Below are positions 44,703 to 52,953 of a stretch of 64,000 nt of DNA, one piece after another; the first letter of the stretch is position 1; each line of letters begins with the position of its first letter. The DNA comes from Clostridium sp. N3C. GTDB taxonomy: Bacteria > Bacillota > Clostridia > Clostridiales > Clostridiaceae. Both the position numbers and the translations under genes were made by a program. The notes below the pieces were generated by a model that did no database searches, was not told where the DNA came from, and saw nothing but the letters and a program-made list of their open reading frames with translations. The DNA lies in NCBI RefSeq assembly GCF_900095445.1, contig NZ_FMJL01000005.1:53747-117746 (forward strand). Direction: 5' to 3'.

Positions 44703-45200
44703 ATGGATAAAATAAGAAACTATTTTAAAAAAATTCACCGCATGAGCATAAATGAAATACACAACAATTTTCAATATCTGGGTGAAGGTATAAGCAGAAT
44801 TGTATATGCTATTGATGATCATTGGGTAGTAAAGGTAGCAAAGGGTATGGAAGGCTTGTACCAAAATAAAGTTGAATTATATGTATATAAACATGCAGGA
44901 TCTAGATTTAGAAAATATTTATGCCCAATAGTATGGTATAAGCCTGATATGATTTTCATGCCTAGAGCAATACCCTTATCTAAAATATACAAAGGTAAAA
45001 AGGTAAATCTTAAAACTATACGACCAGAAGCTAATGCTTATAAAGACCTATTGACTTTTATCGAAAAGTTTTATATGCTTTTCGAAGATATAGAAGCTAC
45101 GAGTTCATGGGGATTACTTAATTTGGCGCCGGTACTAATTGATTATGGATGTACCGATGAAAAAGGCGATGCTTTTTACGATAGTATCCAGGTGCTTTAA
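44703..45200 (+). CDS. Minimal kinase-fold-like protein (165 aa)
   Basis: The N-terminal half has a Gly-rich loop (LGEGISRIVYAI, G27 and G29) and a possible ATP-binding Lys (WVVKVAKG, K44), as in the small lobe of protein-kinase-like folds. The protein then runs to LIDYGCT near residue 147, which could stand for DFG. A catalytic HRD/HxD loop is not evident and 165 residues is far shorter than a kinase. It may be a pseudokinase. GGTGAGGAT precedes the ATG. Confidence 0.5.
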   Translation: MDKIRNYFKKIHRMSINEIHNNFQYLGEGISRIVYAIDDHWVVKVAKGMEGLYQNKVELYVYKHAGSRFRKYLCPIVWYKPDMIFMPRAIPLSKIYKGKKVNLKTIRPEANAYKDLLTFIEKFYMLFEDIEATSSWGLLNLAPVLIDYGCTDEKGDAFYDSIQVL

Positions 45201-45210
45201 GCACCTTTCT
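45190..45210 (+). terminator. Small terminator
   Basis: AGGTGC-TTTAA-GCACCT followed by TTCTATT, overlapping the stop codon of the kinase-like gene. Confidence 0.6.
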
Positions 45211-45242
45211 ATTATAAATTAATATCCTATAGAGGTGAAATC

Positions 45243-46403
45243 ATGAGAAAAGTCTATGCTGATAATGCTGCTACCACTTATCCAAAGCCTCAGCAAGTTG
45301 GAGAAAGCTTATTAAATTACATAAATAATATAGGTGTAAATCTAGCTAGAGGAAATTATGAAAATTCCTATTCTGCAGCCAGGGTGGTTTTTGAAACTAG
45401 AGAATTATTATGCGAACTATTTAATTTTAATGATCCTTTAAATGTAGTCTTTACTTCTAATATAACTGAAAGTTTAAATATAATAATAAAGGGATTTTTA
45501 AAAAATGGAGACCATGTGATTGTCAGTTCTATGGAACATAATGCAGTTATTAGGCCTCTCCATTCTGTTTCAAAAAATGGTGTAGAATGTAGTGTGCTTC
45601 CTTGCGATAAACAGGGAAAGTTAGCAGTGGAACTAGTTGAAAAATCTATCAAAACTAATACAAAATTGGTTTTAGTAAATCATGTTTCAAATGTTTTTGG
45701 TACTATACAAAACATACAAGAAATAAGTGATCTTTGTAGAAAGAAGAATATACACTTTATTATTGACAGTGCTCAAAGCGCAGGAGTTTTACCTATTGAT
45801 TTTCAAAAGTTGAATTTAAGTGCTTTACCTTTTACCGGTCATAAGGGATTACTAGGACCTCAAGGCACTGGAGGAATCCTTTTTAGGGAAGATTTTGCTC
45901 CATTAGTTAATCCCTTTAGAGAAGGAGGTACTGGAAGCTTTTCAGAACAGGAATTTCAGCCAGAAATAATGCCGGACAAATTTGAAAGTGGTACTTTAAA
46001 TATTCCAGGAATTTATGGATTAAACGCCGGGATAAAATACATTAAAGAGATTGGTTTAAAGGCTATATGGGAACATGAACAGGAATTAAGTAAGTTATTT
46101 TTAGAGAATGTTCTAAATATTGATGGTGTTACTCTTCATGGAATAAATTCTCTACAAGATAGGGTTGCTGTATTTTCTATAACTATTGATAATTTAAACA
46201 GTGCCGAAGCAGGGTACTTATTAGATAAGGAATTTGGTATAATGACCAGAACCGGTATTCATTGTTCTCCCTTAGCTCATAAAACTATGGGAACCTTTCC
46301 TGAAGGTACTATACGTTTTAGCTTCGGTTTATTTAATACTAAAGAAGATATTCATTATATATCAAAGGCTCTTCAACAACTTTCTAGAAAAAAATCTTAT
46401 TAA
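45243..46403 (+). CDS. Cysteine desulfurase family aminotransferase
   Basis: This 386-residue PLP class V enzyme has YADNAATTYPKP at the start, SSMEHNAVIRPLH, IDSAQSAGVLPID, the PLP Lys in FTGHKGLLGPQGTGG, and the persulfide Cys in RTGIHCSPLAHKTMGT. This matches the cysteine desulfurase family of clostridia (SufS/CsdA-like) rather than IscS. No iron-sulfur scaffold gene is adjacent, so it may feed selenium or sulfur to another pathway. AGAGGTGAAATC precedes the ATG. Confidence 0.88.
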   Translation: MRKVYADNAATTYPKPQQVGESLLNYINNIGVNLARGNYENSYSAARVVFETRELLCELFNFNDPLNVVFTSNITESLNIIIKGFLKNGDHVIVSSMEHNAVIRPLHSVSKNGVECSVLPCDKQGKLAVELVEKSIKTNTKLVLVNHVSNVFGTIQNIQEISDLCRKKNIHFIIDSAQSAGVLPIDFQKLNLSALPFTGHKGLLGPQGTGGILFREDFAPLVNPFREGGTGSFSEQEFQPEIMPDKFESGTLNIPGIYGLNAGIKYIKEIGLKAIWEHEQELSKLFLENVLNIDGVTLHGINSLQDRVAVFSITIDNLNSAEAGYLLDKEFGIMTRTGIHCSPLAHKTMGTFPEGTIRFSFGLFNTKEDIHYISKALQQLSRKKSY

Positions 46404-46409
46404 CAACGA

Positions 46410-46436
46410 AAGCTCGGCATAACCGAGCTTATTATT
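46410..46436. terminator. Bidirectional terminator
   Basis: AAGCTCGG-CATAA-CCGAGCTT, an 8-bp stem between the convergent desulfurase and coiled-coil genes. Confidence 0.8.
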
Positions 46437-46789
46437 TATGTTAAATTATCTAACTGTTCTTTCCTGTGTCTTTGCTTTTCTATAGTATTTTCTAAGGTCT
46501 CGCTGTCCATATGGTCCTTATTGTGCTCCAAATATCCCTCAGTGTATTCTATGTTTCTTTTCAAGTTTTCTACTTCATTAGTATCATTATCTCCATAAGC
46601 TATGATATTTTTCAAATTATCAATTTCTTCCTCTCTTTTTCTTTGAACTTCCTCTGCATTTTCTAAGTTACCAGGATCAGATATATCACTGTGTTGCTCT
46701 AAGTGTCTTTCAGTTCTAGTATGTTTTTCAACTAAATTTATTAACTGATCAACTCTATTAGCCTGTTCTTCTTTTTGTCTTTCATTCAT
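46436..46789 (-). CDS. Duplicated coiled-coil protein (117 aa)
   Basis: This very polar helical protein is made of two related units of about 45 residues, each with an xRHLEQHSDISDPGNLENA or xGYLEHNKDHMDSETLENT core followed by KREEEIDNL or HRKEQLDNL. It has no signal or membrane segment. I start at the ATG at 46789, which follows GGAGGTGCATAAT; the longer frame from 46816 would include the ribosome site. The family is unknown to me. Confidence 0.7.
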   Translation of the reverse strand: MNERQKEEQANRVDQLINLVEKHTRTERHLEQHSDISDPGNLENAEEVQRKREEEIDNLKNIIAYGDNDTNEVENLKRNIEYTEGYLEHNKDHMDSETLENTIEKQRHRKEQLDNLT

Positions 46790-46946
46790 TATTATGCACC
46801 TCCTTAAACTGTTCATTATTAGTTTGTCATGATAGGAGTTATAAATTCATTGAAAATTAATGTTATAATCATAAATAATGGTTTTAAAATTAAAATTAGT
46901 AATAGAAACTATAAATGCGTTTCAATAATAATAAGGAGTGGATGAT

Positions 46947-47570
46947 ATGTGTGGCAGATATTTGCTAGCAATGGAAATAGATGAAGTAGTTAAAAGTTAT
47001 AATATAAAAGAAAAGATCCTTGATAGTATAGAAACCGGTGAAAAATTTCCTGGTACTAATATTCCTATTATTTTAATGAAAAAAGGCGAAACTCTACTAA
47101 AAAACACTTTTTGGGGAATAAAGTATTTGAATAAAAATATAATAAATGCTAGATTTGAGACTGTAGAAGAAAAGCCTTTATTCAAAGGGCTTTTAGAATA
47201 TAAAAGATGCATAATTCCTGCTAGTTCATATTTTGAATGGCAGCAGAAGGGAAAAGTTAAAGAAAAAATAGAGATATCAGTTAAGGGTAATGACTTCATA
47301 TCTTTAGCTGGCATTTATGGCAATTTCAAAGACATAAATAATAATCTATATGAGGCTGTAGTTATATTAACTGTACCGGCGGCAGAGGATATTAGAAACA
47401 TACATCCAAGAATGCCTTTAATTATAAAGAAGGAAATGATAAATTACTGGTTAGATACAACTATAAGTAAGATTGACAAAGCTTTAATTCTTGAAAAACA
47501 TTATAGTCAGTATTTTGCTAAAAACAGTTGTGAAAATATGGAGCAATTAAGCTTTTCAGAAATACTATAG
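46947..47570 (+). CDS. SRAP domain protein (HMCES/YedK type)
   Basis: The mature N-terminus MCGRYLLA places the catalytic Cys at position 2, where it forms a covalent link to abasic sites in single-stranded DNA. NARFET, IPASSYFEW (Glu) and HPRMPLII (His) complete the active site. I use ATG 46947 because AAGGAG lies eight bases before it and Cys2 must be exposed. The product protects stalled forks during DNA repair. The length of 207 residues is normal. Confidence 0.93.
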   Translation: MCGRYLLAMEIDEVVKSYNIKEKILDSIETGEKFPGTNIPIILMKKGETLLKNTFWGIKYLNKNIINARFETVEEKPLFKGLLEYKRCIIPASSYFEWQQKGKVKEKIEISVKGNDFISLAGIYGNFKDINNNLYEAVVILTVPAAEDIRNIHPRMPLIIKKEMINYWLDTTISKIDKALILEKHYSQYFAKNSCENMEQLSFSEIL

Positions 47571-47598
47571 GGAAGTCAAATTCTCTATAGTATTTCTG
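47557..47598. terminator. Bidirectional terminator
   Basis: CAGAAATACTATAG and CTATAGTATTTCTG form a perfect 14-bp stem that overlaps the ends of the convergent SRAP and DUF503 genes. Confidence 0.8.
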
Positions 47599-47866
47599 TT
47601 TCTATATTAGTTATATATGCTTCTGTGATATTTTCTATATAATTTATTACTTTTTGGATAACACTATCACCATGAGCAGAGGAATTACTAACATTAGCTA
47701 TTCCCAAAACTATTGAATTATGTAGATCTAAATCTTCAACTTCACTTATTGAAACGTTAAATTTACCAGAAACCTTATCAATAATCTTATTAACTACCAT
47801 CCTCTTTTCTTTTAAAGAATGACACCAGTCTGCTCTTAAATTAATTTTAGCAGTAGCAATTACCAT
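47585..47866 (-). CDS. DUF503 (YlxP-like) protein
   Basis: This 93-residue protein has the DUF503 pattern: SLKEKRMVVNKIIDKV, then VSISEVEDLDLHNSIVLGIANVSN, read as a ferredoxin-like alpha/beta fold. YlxP in bacilli sits next to rbfA and infB and is linked to ribosome assembly; here it stands alone. GGGAGGTATCTT precedes the ATG. Confidence 0.88.
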   Translation of the reverse strand: MVIATAKINLRADWCHSLKEKRMVVNKIIDKVSGKFNVSISEVEDLDLHNSIVLGIANVSNSSAHGDSVIQKVINYIENITEAYITNIETEIL

Positions 47867-48071
47867 AAGATACCTCCCTAACTATAATAAAAATATATAT
47901 AGATAGTATATACATTTTAGTGATTAAAAACTAGATATACAGAAATAACGAACATTAAAATAAAATAAAAAAATATTGTTTTGACATATACAAATGAATT
48001 GACAATCTTACTTGATTTTGATAATATAAAGTCATCAAGAGAATATTCTCGAATTTTAGGTAAAATTTAAA
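47867..48071 (+). promoter_or_regulatory. Promoter region of the riboswitch-purine permease unit
   Basis: TTGACA (47999-48004) and TAATAT (48022-48027) have a 17-base spacer upstream of the aptamer at 48072. A second TTGACA occurs near 47983. The rest of the spacer is featureless AT-rich sequence that also includes the DUF503 start region. Confidence 0.75.
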
Positions 48072-48240
48072 GCTCATATATTTTCGAAAATACGGTTCGA
48101 AAGTTTCTACAAAGCAACCTTAAATTGCTTTACTATGAGTGAATATGCTGTTTTTATTAAGTTAATAGACTATATGTCTATTATGTCAACTTGATTAAAA
48201 GCACATAATTCCACTTATAGGATTATGTGCTTATTTTTAA
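48072..48240 (+). promoter_or_regulatory. Guanine riboswitch of the purine permease gene
   Basis: The aptamer (48072-48140) has P1 GCTCATA/TATGAGT, P2 TTTCGA/TTCGAAA with loop AAATACGG, core GTTTCTAC, P3 AAAGCAA-CCTTAAA-TTGCTTT with ACTAT after it, so C74 selects guanine. The terminator is a stem of AAGCACATAAT/ATTATGTGCTT (48199-48232) with a T-tract. CTATGAGTG (48133-48141) can pair with the terminator loop CACTTATAG (48212-48220), which is the antiterminator and excludes P1. Ligand therefore switches the gene off. Confidence 0.95.
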
Positions 48241-48256
48241 TAGAGGGGGATAACAA

Positions 48257-49621
48257 ATGAGTAACTTTTTCAAATTGGAAGAAAATAATACCACTGTCAA
48301 AACGGAAATAATAGCAGGTATTACTACATTTGTAACAATGGCCTATATTATTTTCGTTAATCCACAAACCTTAGCGGAAGCAGGTATGGATAAGGGTGCT
48401 GTATTTGTAGCTACCATTATATCAGCAGTTATCGGTACACTTATAATGGCCTTTGTAGCCAATGTTCCTTTTGCACAAGCAGCAGGTATGGGACTTAATA
48501 CTTTCTTCACTTATTCTGTTGTAATTGCAAATAATTTAACATGGCAACAAGGGTTAGCTTGTGTTTTCATATGCGGACTTATTAATATTTTGATTACAGC
48601 TACAAAAGTTAGAACTATGATTATAAATGCTATACCAGAATCACTGCAAAATGCTATTGGAGCAGGTATTGGACTTTTCATAACGATTATAGGTTTGATT
48701 AATGGTGGAATAATAGAACAAGGTGGAGCCTTCATAAAACTTGGAGATTTAAGCCAACCAGGCCCATTCTTAGCAATAATCGGATTAGTTATTACAGTAG
48801 TATTGGTAGTAAAAAATGTTACTGGAGCAATATTAATTGGTATATTATCCACTACAGTAATTGGAATTCTTGGGAAAACAGTACTTGGAATTGACTTTCC
48901 TGTAAGTTTACCTGAAACTTGGAGTTTATCTTCTTTTGTATCTACTCCTCCAAGCTTAAAGTCAACTTTATTACAATTAGATCTTAAAGGTTTATTTGCA
49001 AGCAATTTAGGAATTACATCTATAATTGCAATTATAGTTTCCTTCAGCTTTGTTGATACTTTCGACAGTATAGGAACCTTCATAGGTGCAAGTGCAAAGA
49101 CAGGTATGTTCGACGAAAAAAATGATCCTCCAAAGGGAAATGGACGCTTCTCTAGAAAGATAGATAAGGCACTTTTTGCTGATGCTACTGCAACTTCCAT
49201 TGGTGCATTACTTGGAACAAGCAATGTAACTACTTATGTAGAAAGTTCTGCTGGTATCAGTGTTGGAGGAAGAACTGGTTTAACTTCTGTAGTAACTGCT
49301 ATATGCTTTTTACTAACATTATTTTTAGCACCAGTAGTAGGTTTAGTACCAAGCCAAGCTACTGCACCAGCTTTAATAGTTGTTGGAGTGCTTATGATGA
49401 GCTCTATTACAAAAATCAACTTTGATGATTTTGAAGAGGCAGCACCTGCTTTCTTAACAATTACTATGATGCCTTTTGCTTACAGTATTGCTGATGGTAT
49501 AGCTTCCGGCTTTATATTCTACGTAATTGTTAAGGTTGCAAAAGGCAAATTTAAAGATATACATCCAATAATGGCTGTATTAGCAATTCTATTTATAATT
49601 AAATTTGCATTTAATATTTAA
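48257..49621 (+). CDS. Guanine/hypoxanthine permease (NCS2, AzgA/PbuG-like)
   Basis: This 454-residue transporter has about 12-14 hydrophobic segments and the AzgA-type motifs AGITTFVTMAYIIFVNPQTL, AAGMGLNTFFTY, and SFVDTFDSIGTFIGA with the substrate-binding acidic residue. The guanine riboswitch upstream fits a purine importer. The start has AGAGGGGGATAAC upstream. It is a single gene with its own terminator. Confidence 0.93.
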   Translation: MSNFFKLEENNTTVKTEIIAGITTFVTMAYIIFVNPQTLAEAGMDKGAVFVATIISAVIGTLIMAFVANVPFAQAAGMGLNTFFTYSVVIANNLTWQQGLACVFICGLINILITATKVRTMIINAIPESLQNAIGAGIGLFITIIGLINGGIIEQGGAFIKLGDLSQPGPFLAIIGLVITVVLVVKNVTGAILIGILSTTVIGILGKTVLGIDFPVSLPETWSLSSFVSTPPSLKSTLLQLDLKGLFASNLGITSIIAIIVSFSFVDTFDSIGTFIGASAKTGMFDEKNDPPKGNGRFSRKIDKALFADATATSIGALLGTSNVTTYVESSAGISVGGRTGLTSVVTAICFLLTLFLAPVVGLVPSQATAPALIVVGVLMMSSITKINFDDFEEAAPAFLTITMMPFAYSIADGIASGFIFYVIVKVAKGKFKDIHPIMAVLAILFIIKFAFNI

Positions 49622-49622
49622 G

Positions 49623-49650
49623 AAACAGGCTTCCGGGCCTGTTTTTTTTA
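49623..49650 (+). terminator. Terminator of the permease gene
   Basis: AAACAGGC and GCCTGTTT form an 8-bp stem followed by T-runs. Confidence 0.9.
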
Positions 49651-49742
49651 AGCTCTTTCACATAAATTATAGAAGTTTCATATTTTGGTATAAAAATATT
49701 ATAATTTGAAAATAAATAAAGCATATTTTAACATAATTTGTA

Positions 49743-49771
49743 TTGCATATTTAATTGTATAGTGGTATAAT
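49743..49771 (+). promoter_or_regulatory. Promoter of the aromatic operon
   Basis: TTGCAT (49743-49748) and TATAAT (49766-49771) are 17 bases apart. The start site near 49778 leaves a 220-base leader before aroF. Confidence 0.85.
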
Positions 49772-49814
49772 TATACAAAATTTATAAGGTTAATAGAAAC
49801 ATGAGGGATGTTAT

Positions 49815-49922
49815 ATGAAAACTATGACTAAACAGCAACAAGTAAACTTTATATATTATTTAAGCCAAAGCTATTATTATAACTTTGGTTACTTTTGCTG
49901 CATAAAATTTCATAGTTTTTAG
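49815..49922 (+). CDS. Tyr/Phe-rich leader peptide of the aromatic operon (35 aa)
   Basis: An ATG at 49815, about 37 bases after the predicted transcription start and preceded by GAGGGATG, opens 35 codons ending in TAG at 49922. Six Tyr and five Phe codons lie in the last 24 positions, in clusters such as FIYY and SYYYNFGYF; there is no Trp. Tyr and Phe are the end products of the operon that follows, so this is the coding half of an attenuator. The frame is too short for usual ORF calling. Confidence 0.82.
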   Translation: MKTMTKQQQVNFIYYLSQSYYYNFGYFCCIKFHSF

Positions 49923-49926
49923 ATAA

Positions 49927-49973
49927 AATGGGTCCTTCATACATTTTTTAAAGACTCATTAGAGTCTTTTTTT
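49927..49973 (+). promoter_or_regulatory. Attenuator: antiterminator and terminator hairpins before aroF
   Basis: The terminator pairs AAAGACTC (49950-49957) with GAGTCTTT (49962-49969), followed by TTTT. The alternative pairs AATGGGTC (49927-49934) with GACTCATT (49953-49960), which destroys the terminator. The 5' antiterminator arm begins five bases after the leader stop codon, so a ribosome at that stop would cover it and let the terminator form. A ribosome stalled on Tyr or Phe codons would leave it free. Confidence 0.8.
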
Positions 49974-49998
49974 ATTATAAAAAGGAGGGGTATTTAAC

Positions 49999-51018
49999 AT
50001 GGTAATAATTATGAAAAAAGATGCTACAAAGGATGATATAAACAGAATTAAAAATAAGGTTGAGAAATTGGGGTGTATCGTTCATATAAGTGAAGGAGAC
50101 AGTTGTTATATTATTGGTGCAGTAGGTGATACTAGTGCCATAGATGCAGGTGTATTTGAGTTGGAAAATTGCGTAGAAAAGGTAATGAGAGTGCAAAGTC
50201 CTTACAAAAGAGCTAGTAGAATGTTTAATCCATTAGATACAATCATTGATGTTAAAGGTAAAACAATAGGTGGAAATAAACTTGCTGTAATAGCTGGTCC
50301 ATGTTCTGTTGAAAGCGAAGAACAACTTTTAACCATTGCTAAAGCTGTTAAAGAATCAGGAGCTACTTTTCTTCGTGGAGGCGCATATAAACCAAGAACT
50401 TCACCTTACAGCTTTCAGGGTTTAAAAGAAGAAGGACTTAAGCTTCTTAAGGAAGCTAGCAATATAACTGGACTACCAGTAGTAACAGAAATTATGGCTC
50501 CAAATCAAATAGAATCCGCCTTACCTTATGTTGATGTTATACAAATAGGTGCAAGAAATATGCAGAACTTTGATCTTCTTAAAGAGGTGGGGAAAACAGA
50601 CAAGCCTGTATTGTTAAAGAGAGGTTTAAGTGCCACTATTGAAGAATTATTAATGTCAGCGGAATATATTATGGCAGAAGGTAATGAAAAAGTAATATTA
50701 TGTGAAAGAGGAATCAGAACTTTCGAAACCTATACAAGAAATACTTTAGATATAAGTGCTGTACTGGCTATCAAAAAACTTAGCCACTTACCTGTAATTA
50801 TAGATCCAAGCCATGCCAGTGGAAAATGGTGGATGGTAGAGCCTTTATCAAGGGCCGCTATAGCAGTTGGTGCTGACGGTATTGCTGTGGAAGTGCATCA
50901 TGATCCTTCTAATGCCCTCAGTGATGGAGAGCAATCAATTAAACCAGAAAAATTTGCTGCTTTGATGGATTCAATTAGAGATTTGGCGAAAATTGTAAAT
51001 AAGGAAATTCAGGAATAA
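49999..51018 (+). CDS. aroF: 3-deoxy-7-phosphoheptulonate (DAHP) synthase
   Basis: This 339-residue type I-beta enzyme joins PEP and erythrose-4-phosphate. The N-terminal ~70 residues form a ferredoxin-like regulatory domain, as in the Thermotoga enzyme that is inhibited by Tyr and Phe. The barrel shows AGPCSVESEEQL, GGAYKPRTSPYSFQG, QIGARNMQNF, LLKRGLSAT, LCERGIRTFE and IDPSHASGKW. AAAAGGAGGGG precedes the start. It is the first gene of the aro operon, after the attenuator. Confidence 0.95.
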   Translation: MVIIMKKDATKDDINRIKNKVEKLGCIVHISEGDSCYIIGAVGDTSAIDAGVFELENCVEKVMRVQSPYKRASRMFNPLDTIIDVKGKTIGGNKLAVIAGPCSVESEEQLLTIAKAVKESGATFLRGGAYKPRTSPYSFQGLKEEGLKLLKEASNITGLPVVTEIMAPNQIESALPYVDVIQIGARNMQNFDLLKEVGKTDKPVLLKRGLSATIEELLMSAEYIMAEGNEKVILCERGIRTFETYTRNTLDISAVLAIKKLSHLPVIIDPSHASGKWWMVEPLSRAAIAVGADGIAVEVHHDPSNALSDGEQSIKPEKFAALMDSIRDLAKIVNKEIQE

Positions 51019-51022
51019 TAGT

Positions 51023-51874
51023 ATGGATTTGGGCGGCTTTAATATTACTATAGTGGGATTGGGACTTATTGGTGGCTCCTATGCAAAGGCTTTAAGAAAA
51101 ATGAATCCAAAACGACTATGGGCTATCGATAAGGATCCTCTTACTATAAAAAAAGCAGAAGAGGCAAAAGTAATTGATTTTTCTGGTTTAGAATTAAAAT
51201 ATATCTTATCTGAAAGTGATCTAATTATAATGGCTCTATACCCTAAAGACACCATAAAATTTATAGAAGAAAATATGGAATACTTTAAGCCAGGTTCTAT
51301 TATAACTGATATTTGCGGATTAAAAGCTAATGTGATTTCAAAGGTGAATGAAATATTAAGAAATGATGTGGAATTTGTGGGAGGACATCCCATGGCTGGA
51401 AAAGAGCTTTCTGGTTTTGATAATGCAGATGGGTCTATTTTTGAAAATGCAAATTACTTTCTTACTCCTACAAGCCGTAATAAAAAAGAAACTTTAGCGT
51501 TCATTGAAAAATTAATTATTGCTTTAGGCTGTAAAAAACCTATTTTAATATCAGCGGAAGATCATGATAGAATAATCGCCTATACAAGTCATCTCCCACA
51601 CATATTAGCAGTATCTTTGATCAATTGCTTTACTCCAGAAAAACATTTAAAAAGTTTAATTGGTGGAAGTTTTAAAGATGCTACTAGAGTGGCATCTTTA
51701 AATCGTAATCTTTGGTTAGAATTAATTAAAACTAATAAGGACAATGTTGTGAATATACTTGATTGTTTTATAAATAATTTAATGGAACTAAAATATGCAA
51801 TTTTAAATGGTGATGATGAAAAACTTTTACAAGAATTTAATCTTGCAAGTAATAGAAGAAAGGAGTTGGAGTAA
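51023..51874 (+). CDS. tyrA: Prephenate dehydrogenase
   Basis: This 283-residue NAD-dependent enzyme turns prephenate to 4-hydroxyphenylpyruvate for tyrosine. ITIVGLGLIGGSYAKAL is the dinucleotide fold; SIITDICGLKANV, FVGGHPMAGKELSG and HDRIIAYTSHLPHILAVSL carry the catalytic His and substrate residues. There is no C-terminal ACT domain. The stop overlaps the aroB start. Confidence 0.94.
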   Translation: MDLGGFNITIVGLGLIGGSYAKALRKMNPKRLWAIDKDPLTIKKAEEAKVIDFSGLELKYILSESDLIIMALYPKDTIKFIEENMEYFKPGSIITDICGLKANVISKVNEILRNDVEFVGGHPMAGKELSGFDNADGSIFENANYFLTPTSRNKKETLAFIEKLIIALGCKKPILISAEDHDRIIAYTSHLPHILAVSLINCFTPEKHLKSLIGGSFKDATRVASLNRNLWLELIKTNKDNVVNILDCFINNLMELKYAILNGDDEKLLQEFNLASNRRKELE

Positions 51875-52953
51875 TGCAGAATATTCAATTAAACTTATCA
51901 CAACATCAATACAACATATATATTGAAGATGGATTATTAAATAAGGTAGCAGATATAATTAGTCAATTATTCAACACAAAAAAGGTTGTAGTTATTACAG
52001 ATAAAAATGTTTATAGCTATTATGGTAAAATAGTTGAGAATAACTTATCAAGCAATGGATTTGAAGTAAACTTTATTATCCTGGAGCCCGGTGAGGAAAC
52101 GAAAAATATTAATTCCTTAGTATATATCTATAATAAATTGTTAGACTTTTCAGTAAATAGAGATAGCTTGTTAATAGCTTTAGGAGGGGGTGTAGTTGGT
52201 GATATAACCGGTTTTGCCGCAGCTACCTTTTTAAGAGGAATTAAATATATTCAAATTCCAACTTCAGTAATAGCTCAAGTAGATAGTAGTATAGGTGGAA
52301 AGGTTGCTGTCAACTTAGAGCGAGGAAAGAATTTAATAGGTAATTTTTATCATCCCTACGCTGTAATTATTGATCCACAGGTTTTATTGAGCCTAGATGA
52401 TAGATTTTTCTATGATGGCATGGCAGAAGTAATAAAATATGGTCTTATAAAAGATACAGAGCTTTTCAATAACCTATTAAAATATAAAAGTAAAGCTGAA
52501 ATTATGGAACATATTGAATATATTATTTATACTTGTTGTAACATTAAGAAAGAAATTGTAGAAAAAGACGAGAAAGATACTGGCGAAAGAATGCTACTAA
52601 ATTTCGGTCATACCTTAGGACATGGCATTGAGGCTTATTATGATTATAAAACCTATACCCACGGTGAAGCGGTAGCAATGGGTATGTACTCTATTAGTAA
52701 GATAGGTGAAAAGTTAGCTTTAACTAAGGAAGGTTGCAGTGAAAAAATTAAGGAAATTTTAATACAATATAATCTACCCTATAAGCTTCCTGTACACATA
52801 AATGAGTTGCTTAATATCATTAATAAAGATAAAAAGGTATTAGATGAAGGACTGAATTTTATTCTCATAAAAGATATAGGTGAAGGATATATTAAAAAGG
52901 TCAAGTTAGGCCATGTAGCGGAGTTTTTAGGAGAGGATGAAAATTTAATATGA
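51874..52953 (+). CDS. aroB: 3-dehydroquinate synthase
   Basis: This 359-residue NAD- and metal-dependent enzyme closes DAHP to 3-dehydroquinate. LEPGEETKN, ALGGGVVGDITGFAAATFLRGI (read as the NAD/substrate block), KVAVNLERGKNLIGNFYHP, and the metal His in NFGHTLGHGIEAY are present. AAGGAGTTGGAGTA lies before the ATG. It overlaps tyrA by one base and aroA by four. Confidence 0.95.
   Translation: MQNIQLNLSQHQYNIYIEDGLLNKVADIISQLFNTKKVVVITDKNVYSYYGKIVENNLSSNGFEVNFIILEPGEETKNINSLVYIYNKLLDFSVNRDSLLIALGGGVVGDITGFAAATFLRGIKYIQIPTSVIAQVDSSIGGKVAVNLERGKNLIGNFYHPYAVIIDPQVLLSLDDRFFYDGMAEVIKYGLIKDTELFNNLLKYKSKAEIMEHIEYIIYTCCNIKKEIVEKDEKDTGERMLLNFGHTLGHGIEAYYDYKTYTHGEAVAMGMYSISKIGEKLALTKEGCSEKIKEILIQYNLPYKLPVHINELLNIINKDKKVLDEGLNFILIKDIGEGYIKKVKLGHVAEFLGEDENLI

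Noticed and set aside
48511..49224. A 237-codon open frame on the minus strand
   Set aside because: It lies entirely within the purine permease gene, has no ribosome site and shows hydrophobic low-complexity composition typical of the antisense of a membrane protein.
49809..49832. Alternative leader ORF starting at ATG 49809
   Set aside because: It stops after seven codons and contains few aromatic residues; the frame at 49815 runs to the stop that sits next to the antiterminator arm.
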